38,074 bases of DNA. Origin: Helicobacter sp. 10-6591 (lineage in GTDB: Bacteria; Campylobacterota; Campylobacteria; Campylobacterales; Helicobacteraceae). Position 1 is the stretch's first letter, and each line of letters starts with the position of its first letter. The notes beneath the pieces are model-generated. The model made no database searches and was not told the DNA's origin. It worked only from the letters and a program-made list of their open reading frames with translations. Positions 26,811 through 34,944 of the stretch are shown here, one piece after another. Location: assembly GCF_003288805.1 (NCBI RefSeq), contig NZ_NHYK01000017.1:1-38074 (forward strand), written 5' to 3'. A program made the position numbers and the translations under genes.

Positions 26811-27195
26811 TTGGGCGTAGCAAGCGGTTGCTTTTGATACAAAAGAGGAAAGTCCGAGCTACATTAAGACAAGGATTCCATTTAACTAATGGCTAGGGTG
26901 ACCTAAGGGAAAGTGCAACAGAAAACAACCGCCTAGTTTCTAATGTTAAGAGTTTGGGGTTTTAGAGTTTGCTGCAAAATTCTTGAATTTTTAACAATGA
27001 TTTATAGGTAAGGGTGAAAAGGTGGAGTAAGAGCCCACCGACTTTTTAGCAATATTAAGTGCCGTGCAAACCCAATTCGTAGCAAGAAGGGTAGGTTAAG
27101 AGTCTTAAGCTTTAGTCCTTCGCATGAGAAGCAAAGTGATTTGCTTCCTAGATAAATAACCGCATAAACAGAACTCGGCTTATGCTACGCCCAAG
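26811..27195 (+). ncRNA. rnpB: RNase P RNA, bacterial type A
   Basis: The catalytic RNA that removes 5' leaders from pre-tRNA. Outer helix P1 is formed by GGGCGTAGCA at 26813-26822 pairing with TGCTACGCCC at 27183-27192. Universally conserved segments are present in order: GAGGAAAGTCC at 26845-26855 (CR I), AGTGCAACAGAAA at 26912-26924, and ACAGAACTCGGCTTA at 27168-27182 (CR V). The length of about 385 bases is normal. No intrinsic terminator is apparent. The 3' end lies about eight bases from the stop codon of the convergent methyltransferase gene. Confidence 0.95.
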
Positions 27196-27201
27196 TGCTT
27201 C

Positions 27202-28145
27202 TTAGACCTCATAGATTGCCACTACTGTATGTCCGTATGCTTCTTTTGGAATTTTTATCATTTTAGTCCCTATTTTGCCAAATCTGTTGATAATTTTGCG
27301 TTTGAAGCTTGTATCGATGAGTTTTGGTTTGAGGAAATATTTAGCCCATATCACGCTTTTGTAGAAATCTCTGTGTTCATTTTGTACGTGCTCATGGTAG
27401 ATATGCTTGAGTTTGATAGAAAAGATATATGCAATGGAGCGCAACGCTTTATCACTAAAGCGAGAGACATGGTGGGGTGGCATATTGAGTATGCCATTAG
27501 TACAATATTTGAGAAACGATTCCTCACTAGGCACAGCGATAATTAATAACTTTTGCCCCCCCCCCCTATTGTTTTATCACTTTTAAGGCATGCAATTTGT
27601 GCGCGTAAAAATTCATAAGGATTGCTTACATGTTCTAGGACCTGAAAACTACAGCTTATATCAAACTCATCTTGGTGGGTTTTGGCAAATTCTTCAATCG
27701 TAATATTTTCTATATGTATGCCCTGTGATTGTGCCATTTGCTTTGCCTGCGTGCTTAACTCTAAGCCTACATATTGCGCATTTTCTGGCAGATATTTTGC
27801 AAATGCCGCCTTTCCACAACCAACTTCCAAGATTCTGGGATTTTGGAAACTAGAATCTTGAGTAATGAAATCTCTTACATAATCATATTCATGCTTGTAA
27901 CTAAAGTAATACCACTGTAGTTGGTTGAGGCTATTATAAAAAGCACCATCGCCTGTTGGCACTTTATCTTGTGTATCTATAAAAAATCTCAAATCACAAT
28001 CTTTACAATGCAAATACCTGAGATCATTTTTTATGAGGCTGCTTGTATTTATTCTCAAACTTTTATGGTAAAGATGATTCAAATTCTCCTTTGGGATAGT
28101 CTCTAGGAGGTGCGTGTTTGCACTATGGCATAGAATGCATTTCAT
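27202..28145 (-). CDS. Phase-variable class I SAM-dependent methyltransferase, OFF (frameshifted at an 11-G tract)
   Basis: The N-terminal 200 codons (28145-27543) carry a four-Cys zinc-ribbon-like motif (C3, C6, C47, C50), SAM motif I LEVGCGKAAF at 106-115, E129 and FQVLEHV at 167-173. The frame then enters eleven G and stops with TAA five codons after the tract begins to be read as Gly. The next frame resumes as QKLLIIAVPSEESF and runs to 27202, exactly the expected continuation of a Methyltransf_23-type fold. With 9 or 12 G the two parts join into about 313-314 residues. The start has a strong AAAGGAG site. Related enzymes methylate sugars or surface glycans; the target here is unknown. 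It follows the META-domain gene by 31 bases. Confidence 0.85.
27556..27566. repeat. Homopolymeric tract of eleven C (eleven G on the coding strand)
   Basis: Eleven consecutive C on the plus strand lie inside the methyltransferase gene. They separate its two reading frames; the tract encodes consecutive Gly codons just before strand beta-5 of the SAM fold. Slipped-strand change of this run is the expected ON/OFF switch. Confidence 0.92.
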
Positions 28146-28176
28146 GAATTTACTCCTTTGTGTATTGGCTTGATTT

Positions 28177-28662
28177 TTAGTGGTGTGTCAGAAAATAGAC
28201 TTTAGATGGGGTAAAAAATACAAGAATTTTTTCTTTCTTTTTTTCTTGCAATGCTTGTGGGATGGTGTGTAAGATACCAAGCTTTGAATAGTCTTTGAAA
28301 TCCATTATCTCAAATGTGTCTTCTAAATTTTCCAAGAATGGCAATTCATATTCCATCACTTCTTCATCACAAATCTTGCGTGTAGAAGTTTTCTTGCTGA
28401 TACTTATTTTGTTTTGTGTGAGGGTGAAGTTTGCCCCATAGTTATTGCAGCCAGTATTGCCATAGATTCTGTGCTGCAAAGAGTCAAAGGTTATAAGTGC
28501 GCCTTTTTGGTTACTAAATGTTGTGCCATCAATATTGAAGTATTGTATCTCCCAATTTTGCGATGAAAGAGAATCTTGCAAGATTTTGTCATTAATCTTA
28601 GCGCACCCTGCATAAAAGCTCACAAAAGCTACATGCAAAACAAATATTATGTATTTTTTCAT
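28177..28662 (-). CDS. META-domain (HslJ-like) probable lipoprotein
   Basis: A 161-residue envelope protein. The N-terminal hydrophobic segment is followed by YAGC at 17-20, a slightly atypical lipobox that suggests lipidation at C20. The rest matches the META/HslJ fold: a WEIQYFNIDG start, a central YGNTGCNNYGANFTL motif, then TSTRKICDEEVMEYELPFLENL. HslJ-type proteins are linked to heat and novobiocin resistance in E. coli, though mechanism is unclear. The ATG at 28662 overlaps the murI stop as ATGA and has AAGG eight to nine bases upstream. The frame extends 11 codons further upstream, but that would give no proper signal peptide start. Confidence 0.8.
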   Translation of the reverse strand: MKKYIIFVLHVAFVSFYAGCAKINDKILQDSLSSQNWEIQYFNIDGTTFSNQKGALITFDSLQHRIYGNTGCNNYGANFTLTQNKISISKKTSTRKICDEEVMEYELPFLENLEDTFEIMDFKDYSKLGILHTIPQALQEKKKEKILVFFTPSKVYFLTHH

Positions 28663-29423
28663 GGTGAAACCTTGTGGTAGAGTGGTCCTAGCCATAGTTT
28701 AGCAGTATTCTTCAACGAGTTGGTGTCATCACTTGCATGGAATTGCAGATGTTTAAGCTCTTGGTTTTGTGGGATATGGAAGTTTGCACAGATATACTCT
28801 ACAATCGCTTCTCCGCTGTGTATAAGTAAGGTTTGCTCTCCGAAATACTGTTGCAATGTATTCGCGATAAGCGGAAAATGTGTACAGCCTAAAATCACTG
28901 CACTGGGTGCATTTATATCCTTGAAGTAATGCTTGCATAGCTGCTCTAATAATGCACCGCTTAAGATCCCATCTTCTACAAATGCCACAAAAAGGCCAGT
29001 TGGAAGACTTTTGACATTATAAAATCCCGCGAGTTCTAGTTGTTGTGCATAGATATTTGATTTTATAGTCGCTTTTGTAGCGATAACTAGGATTTGGGAA
29101 TTTTTGTCTTTGAGTTTGTTGCTTGTAGCAATAACGCCGGGGGTTATAACACCAATAACAGGAAAAGGTGCTTTATTTTGAAGAGAATCTAGTGCGTATG
29201 CACTTGCAGTATTGCAAGCAACAACGAGCATATCAACTTGATTCTGTAAGAAAAAATCCAAAGACTGGAGACAAAAGCTCTTAATTGTCTCAGAATCTTT
29301 TGTGCCATAGGGCACTCTTGCGGTATCTCCATAATATACTATGGAATCAAAGAGCTTGGCCTCAAGCAGGCTTTTGAGTACACTCAGACCTCCAACCCCG
29401 CTGTCAAAAACCCCCAATTTCAA
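28659..29423 (-). CDS. murI: Glutamate racemase
   Basis: Converts L-glutamate to D-glutamate for peptidoglycan, supplying the substrate of MurD encoded elsewhere in this window. It shows the N-terminal GVFDSGVGGLSVL with D7 and S8, YYGDTARVPYG, catalytic C70 in VACNTASA, and catalytic C180 with its His in LGCTHFPL. The 254 residues match H. pylori MurI (HP0549, adjacent to rho HP0550 as here). It starts 15 bases after the rho stop and overlaps the META-domain gene. Confidence 0.95.
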   Translation of the reverse strand: MKLGVFDSGVGGLSVLKSLLEAKLFDSIVYYGDTARVPYGTKDSETIKSFCLQSLDFFLQNQVDMLVVACNTASAYALDSLQNKAPFPVIGVITPGVIATSNKLKDKNSQILVIATKATIKSNIYAQQLELAGFYNVKSLPTGLFVAFVEDGILSGALLEQLCKHYFKDINAPSAVILGCTHFPLIANTLQQYFGEQTLLIHSGEAIVEYICANFHIPQNQELKHLQFHASDDTNSLKNTAKLWLGPLYHKVSP

Positions 29424-29438
29424 GTATTACTCCAAGAT

Positions 29439-30734
29439 CTATTCTTGCGGATTCATCATATTGAGAAATTCTTCATTGTCTTTTGTTTGTTTCATTTTAG
29501 AATAAATAAAGCTTAATGCTTCTGTGTCATCCATTGTATGCATTACGTTGCGAAGCATCCATACTTTCGTAAGCTTTTCTTTGCCAAGGAGTAGTTCATC
29601 TTTTCTTGTGCCAGATTTCAAAATATCAAAGGCTGGGTAGATTCTGCGATCAGCGATATTGCGTGCTAGGACGATTTCGGCATTTCCCGTGCCTTTGAAT
29701 TCCTCGAAAATCACTTCATCCATTCTTGAACCCGTATCAATAAGCGCAGTAGCTATGATTGTCAAACTCCCACCTTGCTCAATATTACGCGCCGCACCAA
29801 AGAATCTCTTTGGTTTATGTAAGGCATTTGCATCGACACCACCACTTAGCACTTTCCCACTTGAAGGTGTAGCAGCATTATACGCGCGTGCCAGACGTGT
29901 TATAGAATCTAGTAGTATTACTACATCTTTTCCCATTTCTACCTTGCGTTTGGCACTTTCAATCACAAGCTCACTTACGCGGATATGATTTGTCGCAGGC
30001 AAATCAAAAGTCGAGCTAAAGACTTGTCCTTTGACACTGCGCTCCATATCTGTAACCTCTTCTGGACGCTCATCTACAAGTAAGACGATAAGCTCTACTT
30101 CTGGATGATTCTTTGCAATACCATGCGCTAGCTCTTTCATAAGCTCTGTTTTTCCAGTGCGTGGAGGTGCGACGATAAGTGATCTTTGTCCCTTGCCTAT
30201 GGGAGAAAATAGATCAAGCATTCTGCCTGTAACCTTATCTGCTTGGTATTCAAGTTTTAATTGCTCTATGGGGAAAAGTGGTGTGAGGTTATCAAAAAGA
30301 GGGCGGTTTTTGATCTCATCCAGTGAGATGAAATTCACAGCTTCGATTTTCAAAAGTGCATAGTATCGCTCTTGGTCTTTGGGTGGGCGCACTTGCCCCA
30401 TTACAATATCACCATTTCTTAGAGCAAAGCGTCTGATTTGGCTTTGTGAGACATAGGTGTCATTCTGGCTATTGCTAAAGCTTTTTTCAGTCGCCCGTAA
30501 GAATCCATGCCCTTCACTCATAATCTCTAAAGTGCCTGTAAAAAGGATATAGCCGCCTTGTGATACTTGGGTTTTGAGTATTTCAAAAATAAGGTCCTGA
30601 CGAAGGTATTCTTGGGGGTTTTCTATGCCGATTCTTTTGCCAATTTCGATGAGTTTGCTTACCGATTTGCTTTTTAAGTCCTCTAATTTATAACCATCTA
30701 CAGGAGTATGTGTGCGGGTTTTTTCTGATGCCAT
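29439..30734 (-). CDS. rho: Transcription termination factor Rho
   Basis: A hexameric RNA-dependent ATPase that ends transcription. It shows the N-terminal helix-extended-helix region ([20 protein letters not shown]), the RNA-binding cold-shock-like domain ([20 protein letters not shown]), Walker [11 protein letters not shown] (K195), [13 protein letters not shown], the Q-loop and R-loop region ([27 protein letters not shown]), and a final [15 protein letters not shown] motif. The 431 residues are normal. ATG 30734 has AAAGG about eight bases upstream. It leads the minus-strand set rho-murI-META-methyltransferase. Confidence 0.97.
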   Translation of the reverse strand: MASEKTRTHTPVDGYKLEDLKSKSVSKLIEIGKRIGIENPQEYLRQDLIFEILKTQVSQGGYILFTGTLEIMSEGHGFLRATEKSFSNSQNDTYVSQSQIRRFALRNGDIVMGQVRPPKDQERYYALLKIEAVNFISLDEIKNRPLFDNLTPLFPIEQLKLEYQADKVTGRMLDLFSPIGKGQRSLIVAPPRTGKTELMKELAHGIAKNHPEVELIVLLVDERPEEVTDMERSVKGQVFSSTFDLPATNHIRVSELVIESAKRKVEMGKDVVILLDSITRLARAYNAATPSSGKVLSGGVDANALHKPKRFFGAARNIEQGGSLTIIATALIDTGSRMDEVIFEEFKGTGNAEIVLARNIADRRIYPAFDILKSGTRKDELLLGKEKLTKVWMLRNVMHTMDDTEALSFIYSKMKQTKDNEEFLNMMNPQE

Positions 30735-30794
30735 TTTGAGCCTTTAAACAACGAAGTGAATAGGAGTAATTTTGTGGTCTGACGAAAGACGCGT

Positions 30795-30800
30795 ATTATA
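30795..30800 (-). promoter_or_regulatory. -10 box for rho
   Basis: TATAAT on the minus strand lies about 61 bases upstream of the rho ATG, in the 100-base gap after the response regulator gene. It is the only consensus -10 word there. The 5' leader would be about 55 bases. Confidence 0.5.
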
Positions 30801-30834
30801 AGTGAGTTTTGCTTAAAGAAGTTTAAATACGACC

Positions 30835-31491
30835 TTATGGCTTATTGACTGTGAAGTCCGGATGGAATCTATAAACTTTATTTTTGACCTTAAATAAAAT
30901 CCCAGCACTGATAAGCTGCTTAAAAGTTTTGACAATAGTTGGTTTGCTGACATTGAGCTTCTGGATGATGTCTTCATAGGAGCCATAGAAAGTGTTTTGG
31001 GAATCGCAATGCTCAATCAAAAATCTGATAATCTGAATCTTCTTCCCGCCTACGAAAGTAGAGATGGCATTTATAAGTAAGTTTTGCGCTTGGATTTTTT
31101 GGGCTTGTAAATGCGGCAACACAGCTTTTTGTAATGCTTTGAGTAGAGAATTGAGCTCCAAGGGTTTGAGAATATATGCGTCGATTTTTTGGTCTATAGA
31201 ATCTATGAGATATTTTGCTTCTGTGTGGGCGGAAGTAATGACGATTGGGACATTGGGATTAGCAGAATTGCGGATAAGCTCAGAAAGCTCTAAGCCACTA
31301 CGTTTTGGCATAAGAATATCAGTCAGCACAATATCAATTTTGTGCAGATTGAACAATTCCCATGCCTCTTGTCCATCCTTAGCGGTAATAAGCTTACCTA
31401 CATAATCGCTTAAGAGCATTGATGTGAGGTTTAAGGTGTCAGCATCATCCTCGGCATACAATACACTCAAGTCCTGCAGGGATTGATTCAT
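30835..31491 (-). CDS. Response regulator with a winged-helix output domain
   Basis: A 218-residue two-component regulator. The receiver domain (1-125) has the acidic pair in YAEDDAD, phospho-acceptor D58 (IVLTDILMPKRSGLE), T86/S87 (IVITSAHT) and K109 (AYILKPLE). The C-terminal part (about 150-215) looks like a winged helix (SYEDIIQKLNVSKPTIVKTF, then AGILFKVKNKVYRF) closer to RepL/MarR-type folds than to OmpR or NarL types, so it probably binds DNA. The ATG at 31491 has AAGGA about nine bases upstream; the frame extends to 31584 but the added residues have no homology. It overlaps the kinase gene by 47 bases, indicating a cognate pair. Confidence 0.82.
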   Translation of the reverse strand: MNQSLQDLSVLYAEDDADTLNLTSMLLSDYVGKLITAKDGQEAWELFNLHKIDIVLTDILMPKRSGLELSELIRNSANPNVPIVITSAHTEAKYLIDSIDQKIDAYILKPLELNSLLKALQKAVLPHLQAQKIQAQNLLINAISTFVGGKKIQIIRFLIEHCDSQNTFYGSYEDIIQKLNVSKPTIVKTFKQLISAGILFKVKNKVYRFHPDFTVNKP

Positions 31492-33007
31492 TGGGATTGT
31501 TTTCCTTGATATTGTTTTGTTTGTAGGGAATATTGATGCTAAAGAGCGTGCCATTATAAATTTTTCCCTCTGAAAACGCAACATTGCTCACAGACATCGT
31601 CCCATAGAACTGCTTTTCGACAATCTGCTTTGCCATATATAATCCAATACCAGTACCTGCAGATTTATGCTTGGTAGTGAAATATGGCTCAAAAATTTTG
31701 TTGATATCTTGGAGTAGTATCCCTCCGGCATTATCTTGGATCTGTATATTGATGCTTGTTTCTGTGTCTTGGAAGGTTTGTATGCTGATAGTAATGCGTC
31801 TTATCGATATTTCGCGAGCTTTAAAAGCATCGATTGCATTATTTACAAGCACAAAAATTACCTGAGTGAAAGCATTCTCATAACCCAGAATCTTATAATC
31901 TTGCGTGCTTTTTAGCTCTATTTGTATGTTTTCATCGCTCAACACAGTTTTGATAAGCTCTAGAGAATCTAAAATAGCGCTTTGGAGACTGAAGTAATTT
32001 TTTTCTTTGTTTGGACGGAAGAAATTACTAAAGCTTTCGATAGTTTCTGACATATTTTTTGCAATCTTTAGTCCATATTCTGTTTGTTCATTCAAAAATT
32101 GAGAATCGAGTTTGCCTCTGTCATATTTTGCTTTAAAGCTCTGTATAAGAAGCGCAAGAGAGTTTAGTGGCTGGCGCCATTGGTGAGCGATATTATGTAT
32201 CATTTCACCCATTGAAGCCAGACGGGCTTGTTGGTATATAAAGAGATCTTTTTGTTGATTCTGTTCTACTTCGTATTGGATTGATTTTTGCAAACTCGCA
32301 TTGAGTGTTTGTAGTTGCAATGTTTTTTGTTCTACAAGGTCTTCTAGGGAATTGTAAGCAGAATTTATAGAATCTGTGATGGTTTTTGAGAGTAGAAAAA
32401 ACATACTTGCAAGCAGCAAGACAAAAAATGCCAACAACATAAGACTAGCCCTATATATGGAATCACTGATTGTTTTCTGCGCGTTTATGAGTACAATATT
32501 TGTGTGTAAAAGCTCAGAAAACAGTGTGTTATTTTTCTCTTGAAAAAGATTATGTATAAGCATCTCTTCAATTTGTTGGGACAGCGTTTCTTGCGTGTTT
32601 GTCAGTAGGAGAATCTCTGCTTGATGGTGGCGTAAAAAATAGGCTTGGTAGAAGCCTCTCATAGCATTGAGGAATCTATGTCTGTTGTACTGTTCTTTGA
32701 GACTGTCTTTGTATGTCTGCCATAGTGAGTTGATTTTCTCAATGCTTTGGGAATCTTGCTTTTGGTGTGCTGACTGCATGTGCGCTAATTCTTGGTAGAG
32801 ATTTTTTATGTCAAAAATATACAAGACATGAGAATTTTGGCTGAGGTAGTTACTATCATAATCGCTCTTTAGTCCTGCTAAAGCTAAGAATCCTGTAGCA
32901 GAGCAGAGCACAAAGATTCCTATAATGATATAGAGCAAGATAGTATTTTTGGTTTGGATTGAAGTATTTTGTAATTTTTTGGCGATGTTTGTAAGCATTT
33001 TTGCCAT
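31445..33007 (-). CDS. Membrane sensor histidine kinase
   Basis: An inner-membrane sensor kinase of about 520 residues. There are two membrane helices (about 22-44 and 187-207) around a helical, Gln-rich periplasmic domain of some 140 residues with no recognised ligand fold. A coiled-coil linker (VEQKTLQLQTLNASLQKSIQ) follows, then the phospho-acceptor H-box MIHNIAHQWRQPLNSLAL with His near 275. The ATPase motifs come last: N-box FVLVNNAIDAF, G1 QDNAGGI and G2 GTGIGLYMAKQIVE. The HQWRQPL H-box marks a kinase type common in epsilonproteobacteria. The start is chosen at 33007, just after the uvrC stop; the frame extends to 33040 without a Shine-Dalgarno site. Signal unknown. Confidence 0.85.
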   Translation of the reverse strand: MAKMLTNIAKKLQNTSIQTKNTILLYIIIGIFVLCSATGFLALAGLKSDYDSNYLSQNSHVLYIFDIKNLYQELAHMQSAHQKQDSQSIEKINSLWQTYKDSLKEQYNRHRFLNAMRGFYQAYFLRHHQAEILLLTNTQETLSQQIEEMLIHNLFQEKNNTLFSELLHTNIVLINAQKTISDSIYRASLMLLAFFVLLLASMFFLLSKTITDSINSAYNSLEDLVEQKTLQLQTLNASLQKSIQYEVEQNQQKDLFIYQQARLASMGEMIHNIAHQWRQPLNSLALLIQSFKAKYDRGKLDSQFLNEQTEYGLKIAKNMSETIESFSNFFRPNKEKNYFSLQSAILDSLELIKTVLSDENIQIELKSTQDYKILGYENAFTQVIFVLVNNAIDAFKAREISIRRITISIQTFQDTETSINIQIQDNAGGILLQDINKIFEPYFTTKHKSAGTGIGLYMAKQIVEKQFYGTMSVSNVAFSEGKIYNGTLFSINIPYKQNNIKENNPNESIPAGLECIVCRG

Positions 33008-33011
33008 TTCT

Positions 33012-34862
33012 TTATCTCGAATCTCTTTTGCGCAAAGCATTTGTAATCTGCTCTAAGCTTAGAGATTCTATAACCTGAGATGAGCCAAAGACTTTGAGTA
33101 ATCTAGCCATTTGTGCTGGCTTTAAAGAGAGCTTGGATCCTAAAATATTGAGCTGGCTTACAGTCTTGCTCTTTTGTTTGCGGTGGAATGCAATAGCAAA
33201 GCGATGCGCCTCATCGCGCAGTTTTTGAAAAAACTGCAATCTCTTATCACTTCCTATGAGCTTATAACTCATGCTTTTGCCAGATCCTTCAAATGCATGC
33301 AAAACATCTTGCGCATTCCCTTTTGCCCTATGAGCGCGTCCATTGAGTTTGTGTTTTGAGATTGCTAGAAGCCCTATCTCCACACCACTAGATTTGAGAA
33401 TCTCTTGGGCAAGCTTGAGTTGCGCTATCCCTCCATCAAGCAACCAGAGATTTGGTGGCGGATTATGTGCGAAGTCTAATGCCCTGCGCGTTAGCATTTC
33501 GTTCATTTGCGAATATTCATCGCTGCCTTGCAAGTGGAAGCGCCTAAAGTCTGTCTTTTTGAAGCTACCATTTTCATATACGACCATCGCGCCTACACAT
33601 TCTCTGCCTGAGTGGTGAGAGGTATCAAAAGTCTCGATTCTGTAAGGAATCTCATCTAGCCCTAGAAGCTGTTGTATTTGTTCTAAAACTTCCACTTCTC
33701 TAAGGCTTTGCTGCTCCTCTTTGTTCAAGATTTCTAGAGCATTTTTTTGCGCTAGGGTGATAAGGTCTGCTTTTTTGCCTCGCTTTGGTTGGAGAATTTG
33801 GATTTTTTTGCCCATTCGCTCATGGAGGACTTGCTCTAGCTTTTGCTTGTCCTCAAAGCAGCCAAAATCGCTTGGCAATAAAATAGAATCTGGCAAGAGA
33901 GGAGTTTTAGTCTTGTAATGATTGAGTAAGGTTTGTGTGTAGATTGAATGGAGAATCTGTGGGCTAATTCCATCAAGATTCTCAAGATCATAGACCAGAA
34001 AGGAGTCACTTGAGACCACCCGTCCATCACGCACAAATAATTTCATAACTATCCCTTTTTTTGCAGTGGTTTTTTCTTGTACGAATACAAACACATCCAG
34101 ATTACTAGAATCTGCTAGGTCAATACTCGATCCATTTTGCATTTGCGCGATTTTTGAGATTCTATCGCGCATTTTTGCCGCCTCTTCATAGGCAAAATTT
34201 TGCGCAAAAATCTGCATTTTGGATTCTAGTACCTTTGCAAGTTTCTTTTTGTCTTGCAGAAGCTTGAGGGCGTTTTGTAAGATTTTTGCATAGTCTTGCT
34301 TACTGATTTTGCCCTCGCATGGTGCAAGACAACTTTTCATCTGATAAAACAAACAAGCCTTTTTGCCTTTGAGACAGGATTTTTTTTGTACCAGACATAC
34401 AGATTCTAAAACCCCCTCTAGTAAATCTCGTGCTCCAGAACTGAATGGACCAAAATAGATGATGTTTTTTTCTTTTTTATCTTGCTGGGCTATGTTATCT
34501 CGCTTGGTGGTGCGAGTGATAGCAAGAGTGGGAAAATCCTCGCTGAGATCTGCAAAGATATACGGGTAGGTCTTGTCATCGCGTAAGAGGATATTGTACT
34601 TGGGTTTGAGGCTTTTGATAAGAGAGTTTTCAAGAATGAGAGCATCTTGCTCACTTGGTGTAATAAGCGTTTTGATATAACTCACCTGGGAAAGCATAAG
34701 GGTTATTCTTTGGTTGTGTTTTGCACTCGCAAGAAAATAACTCCTTACGCGCTTTTTGAGATTCTTTGCTTTGCCTACATATAGGAGTTTGTGATTGGAG
34801 TCAAAGTATTGATATACTCCTGGTTTTTGCGGTAAAGCATTAAGATTAAGAGTAGTTACCAC
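33012..34862 (-). CDS. uvrC: Excinuclease ABC subunit C
   Basis: The nuclease that makes the two incisions in nucleotide excision repair, with UvrA and UvrB. It shows the N-terminal GIY-YIG domain (PGVYQYFDSNHKLLYVGKAK), a Cys-containing segment, the UVR domain that contacts UvrB (AQNFAYEEAAKMRDRISKIA), the RNase H-like C-terminal nuclease domain (ETFDTSHHSGRECVGAMVV, then LLDGGIAQLKLA) and terminal helix-hairpin-helix elements. The start is taken as GTG at 34862, which has GGAG six bases upstream. The frame is open to a TTG at 34892, but that lacks a ribosome site. Length is 616 residues. The kinase gene follows after four bases. Confidence 0.94.
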   Translation of the reverse strand: MVTTLNLNALPQKPGVYQYFDSNHKLLYVGKAKNLKKRVRSYFLASAKHNQRITLMLSQVSYIKTLITPSEQDALILENSLIKSLKPKYNILLRDDKTYPYIFADLSEDFPTLAITRTTKRDNIAQQDKKEKNIIYFGPFSSGARDLLEGVLESVCLVQKKSCLKGKKACLFYQMKSCLAPCEGKISKQDYAKILQNALKLLQDKKKLAKVLESKMQIFAQNFAYEEAAKMRDRISKIAQMQNGSSIDLADSSNLDVFVFVQEKTTAKKGIVMKLFVRDGRVVSSDSFLVYDLENLDGISPQILHSIYTQTLLNHYKTKTPLLPDSILLPSDFGCFEDKQKLEQVLHERMGKKIQILQPKRGKKADLITLAQKNALEILNKEEQQSLREVEVLEQIQQLLGLDEIPYRIETFDTSHHSGRECVGAMVVYENGSFKKTDFRRFHLQGSDEYSQMNEMLTRRALDFAHNPPPNLWLLDGGIAQLKLAQEILKSSGVEIGLLAISKHKLNGRAHRAKGNAQDVLHAFEGSGKSMSYKLIGSDKRLQFFQKLRDEAHRFAIAFHRKQKSKTVSQLNILGSKLSLKPAQMARLLKVFGSSQVIESLSLEQITNALRKRDSR

Positions 34863-34899
34863 GCATTTCTCCACGAGCCAATTTTCACGCAAAAGCGGC

Positions 34900-34905
34900 T
34901 ATAAT
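34900..34905 (+). promoter_or_regulatory. Candidate -10 box for flgR
   Basis: TATAAT lies 39 bases upstream of the flgR ATG in the divergent gap with uvrC. Spacing and an AAGGAA Shine-Dalgarno site before the ATG fit sigma-70 transcription of the flagellar regulator. No sigma-54 -24/-12 element was seen in this gap. Confidence 0.45.
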
Positions 34906-34944
34906 TCTAGCCTCCAGACTCTATAAACTCACTTAAGGAACATA

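Noticed and set aside
27229-27546. A 105-codon plus-strand frame between rnpB and the G tract
   Set aside because: It is the antisense of the methyltransferase 3' part, with no ribosome site and a protein-like pattern only on the minus strand.
34893-34944. A sigma-54 promoter in the uvrC-flgR gap
   Set aside because: No GG-N10-GC (-24/-12) pattern was seen; a sigma-70-type TATAAT is present instead.
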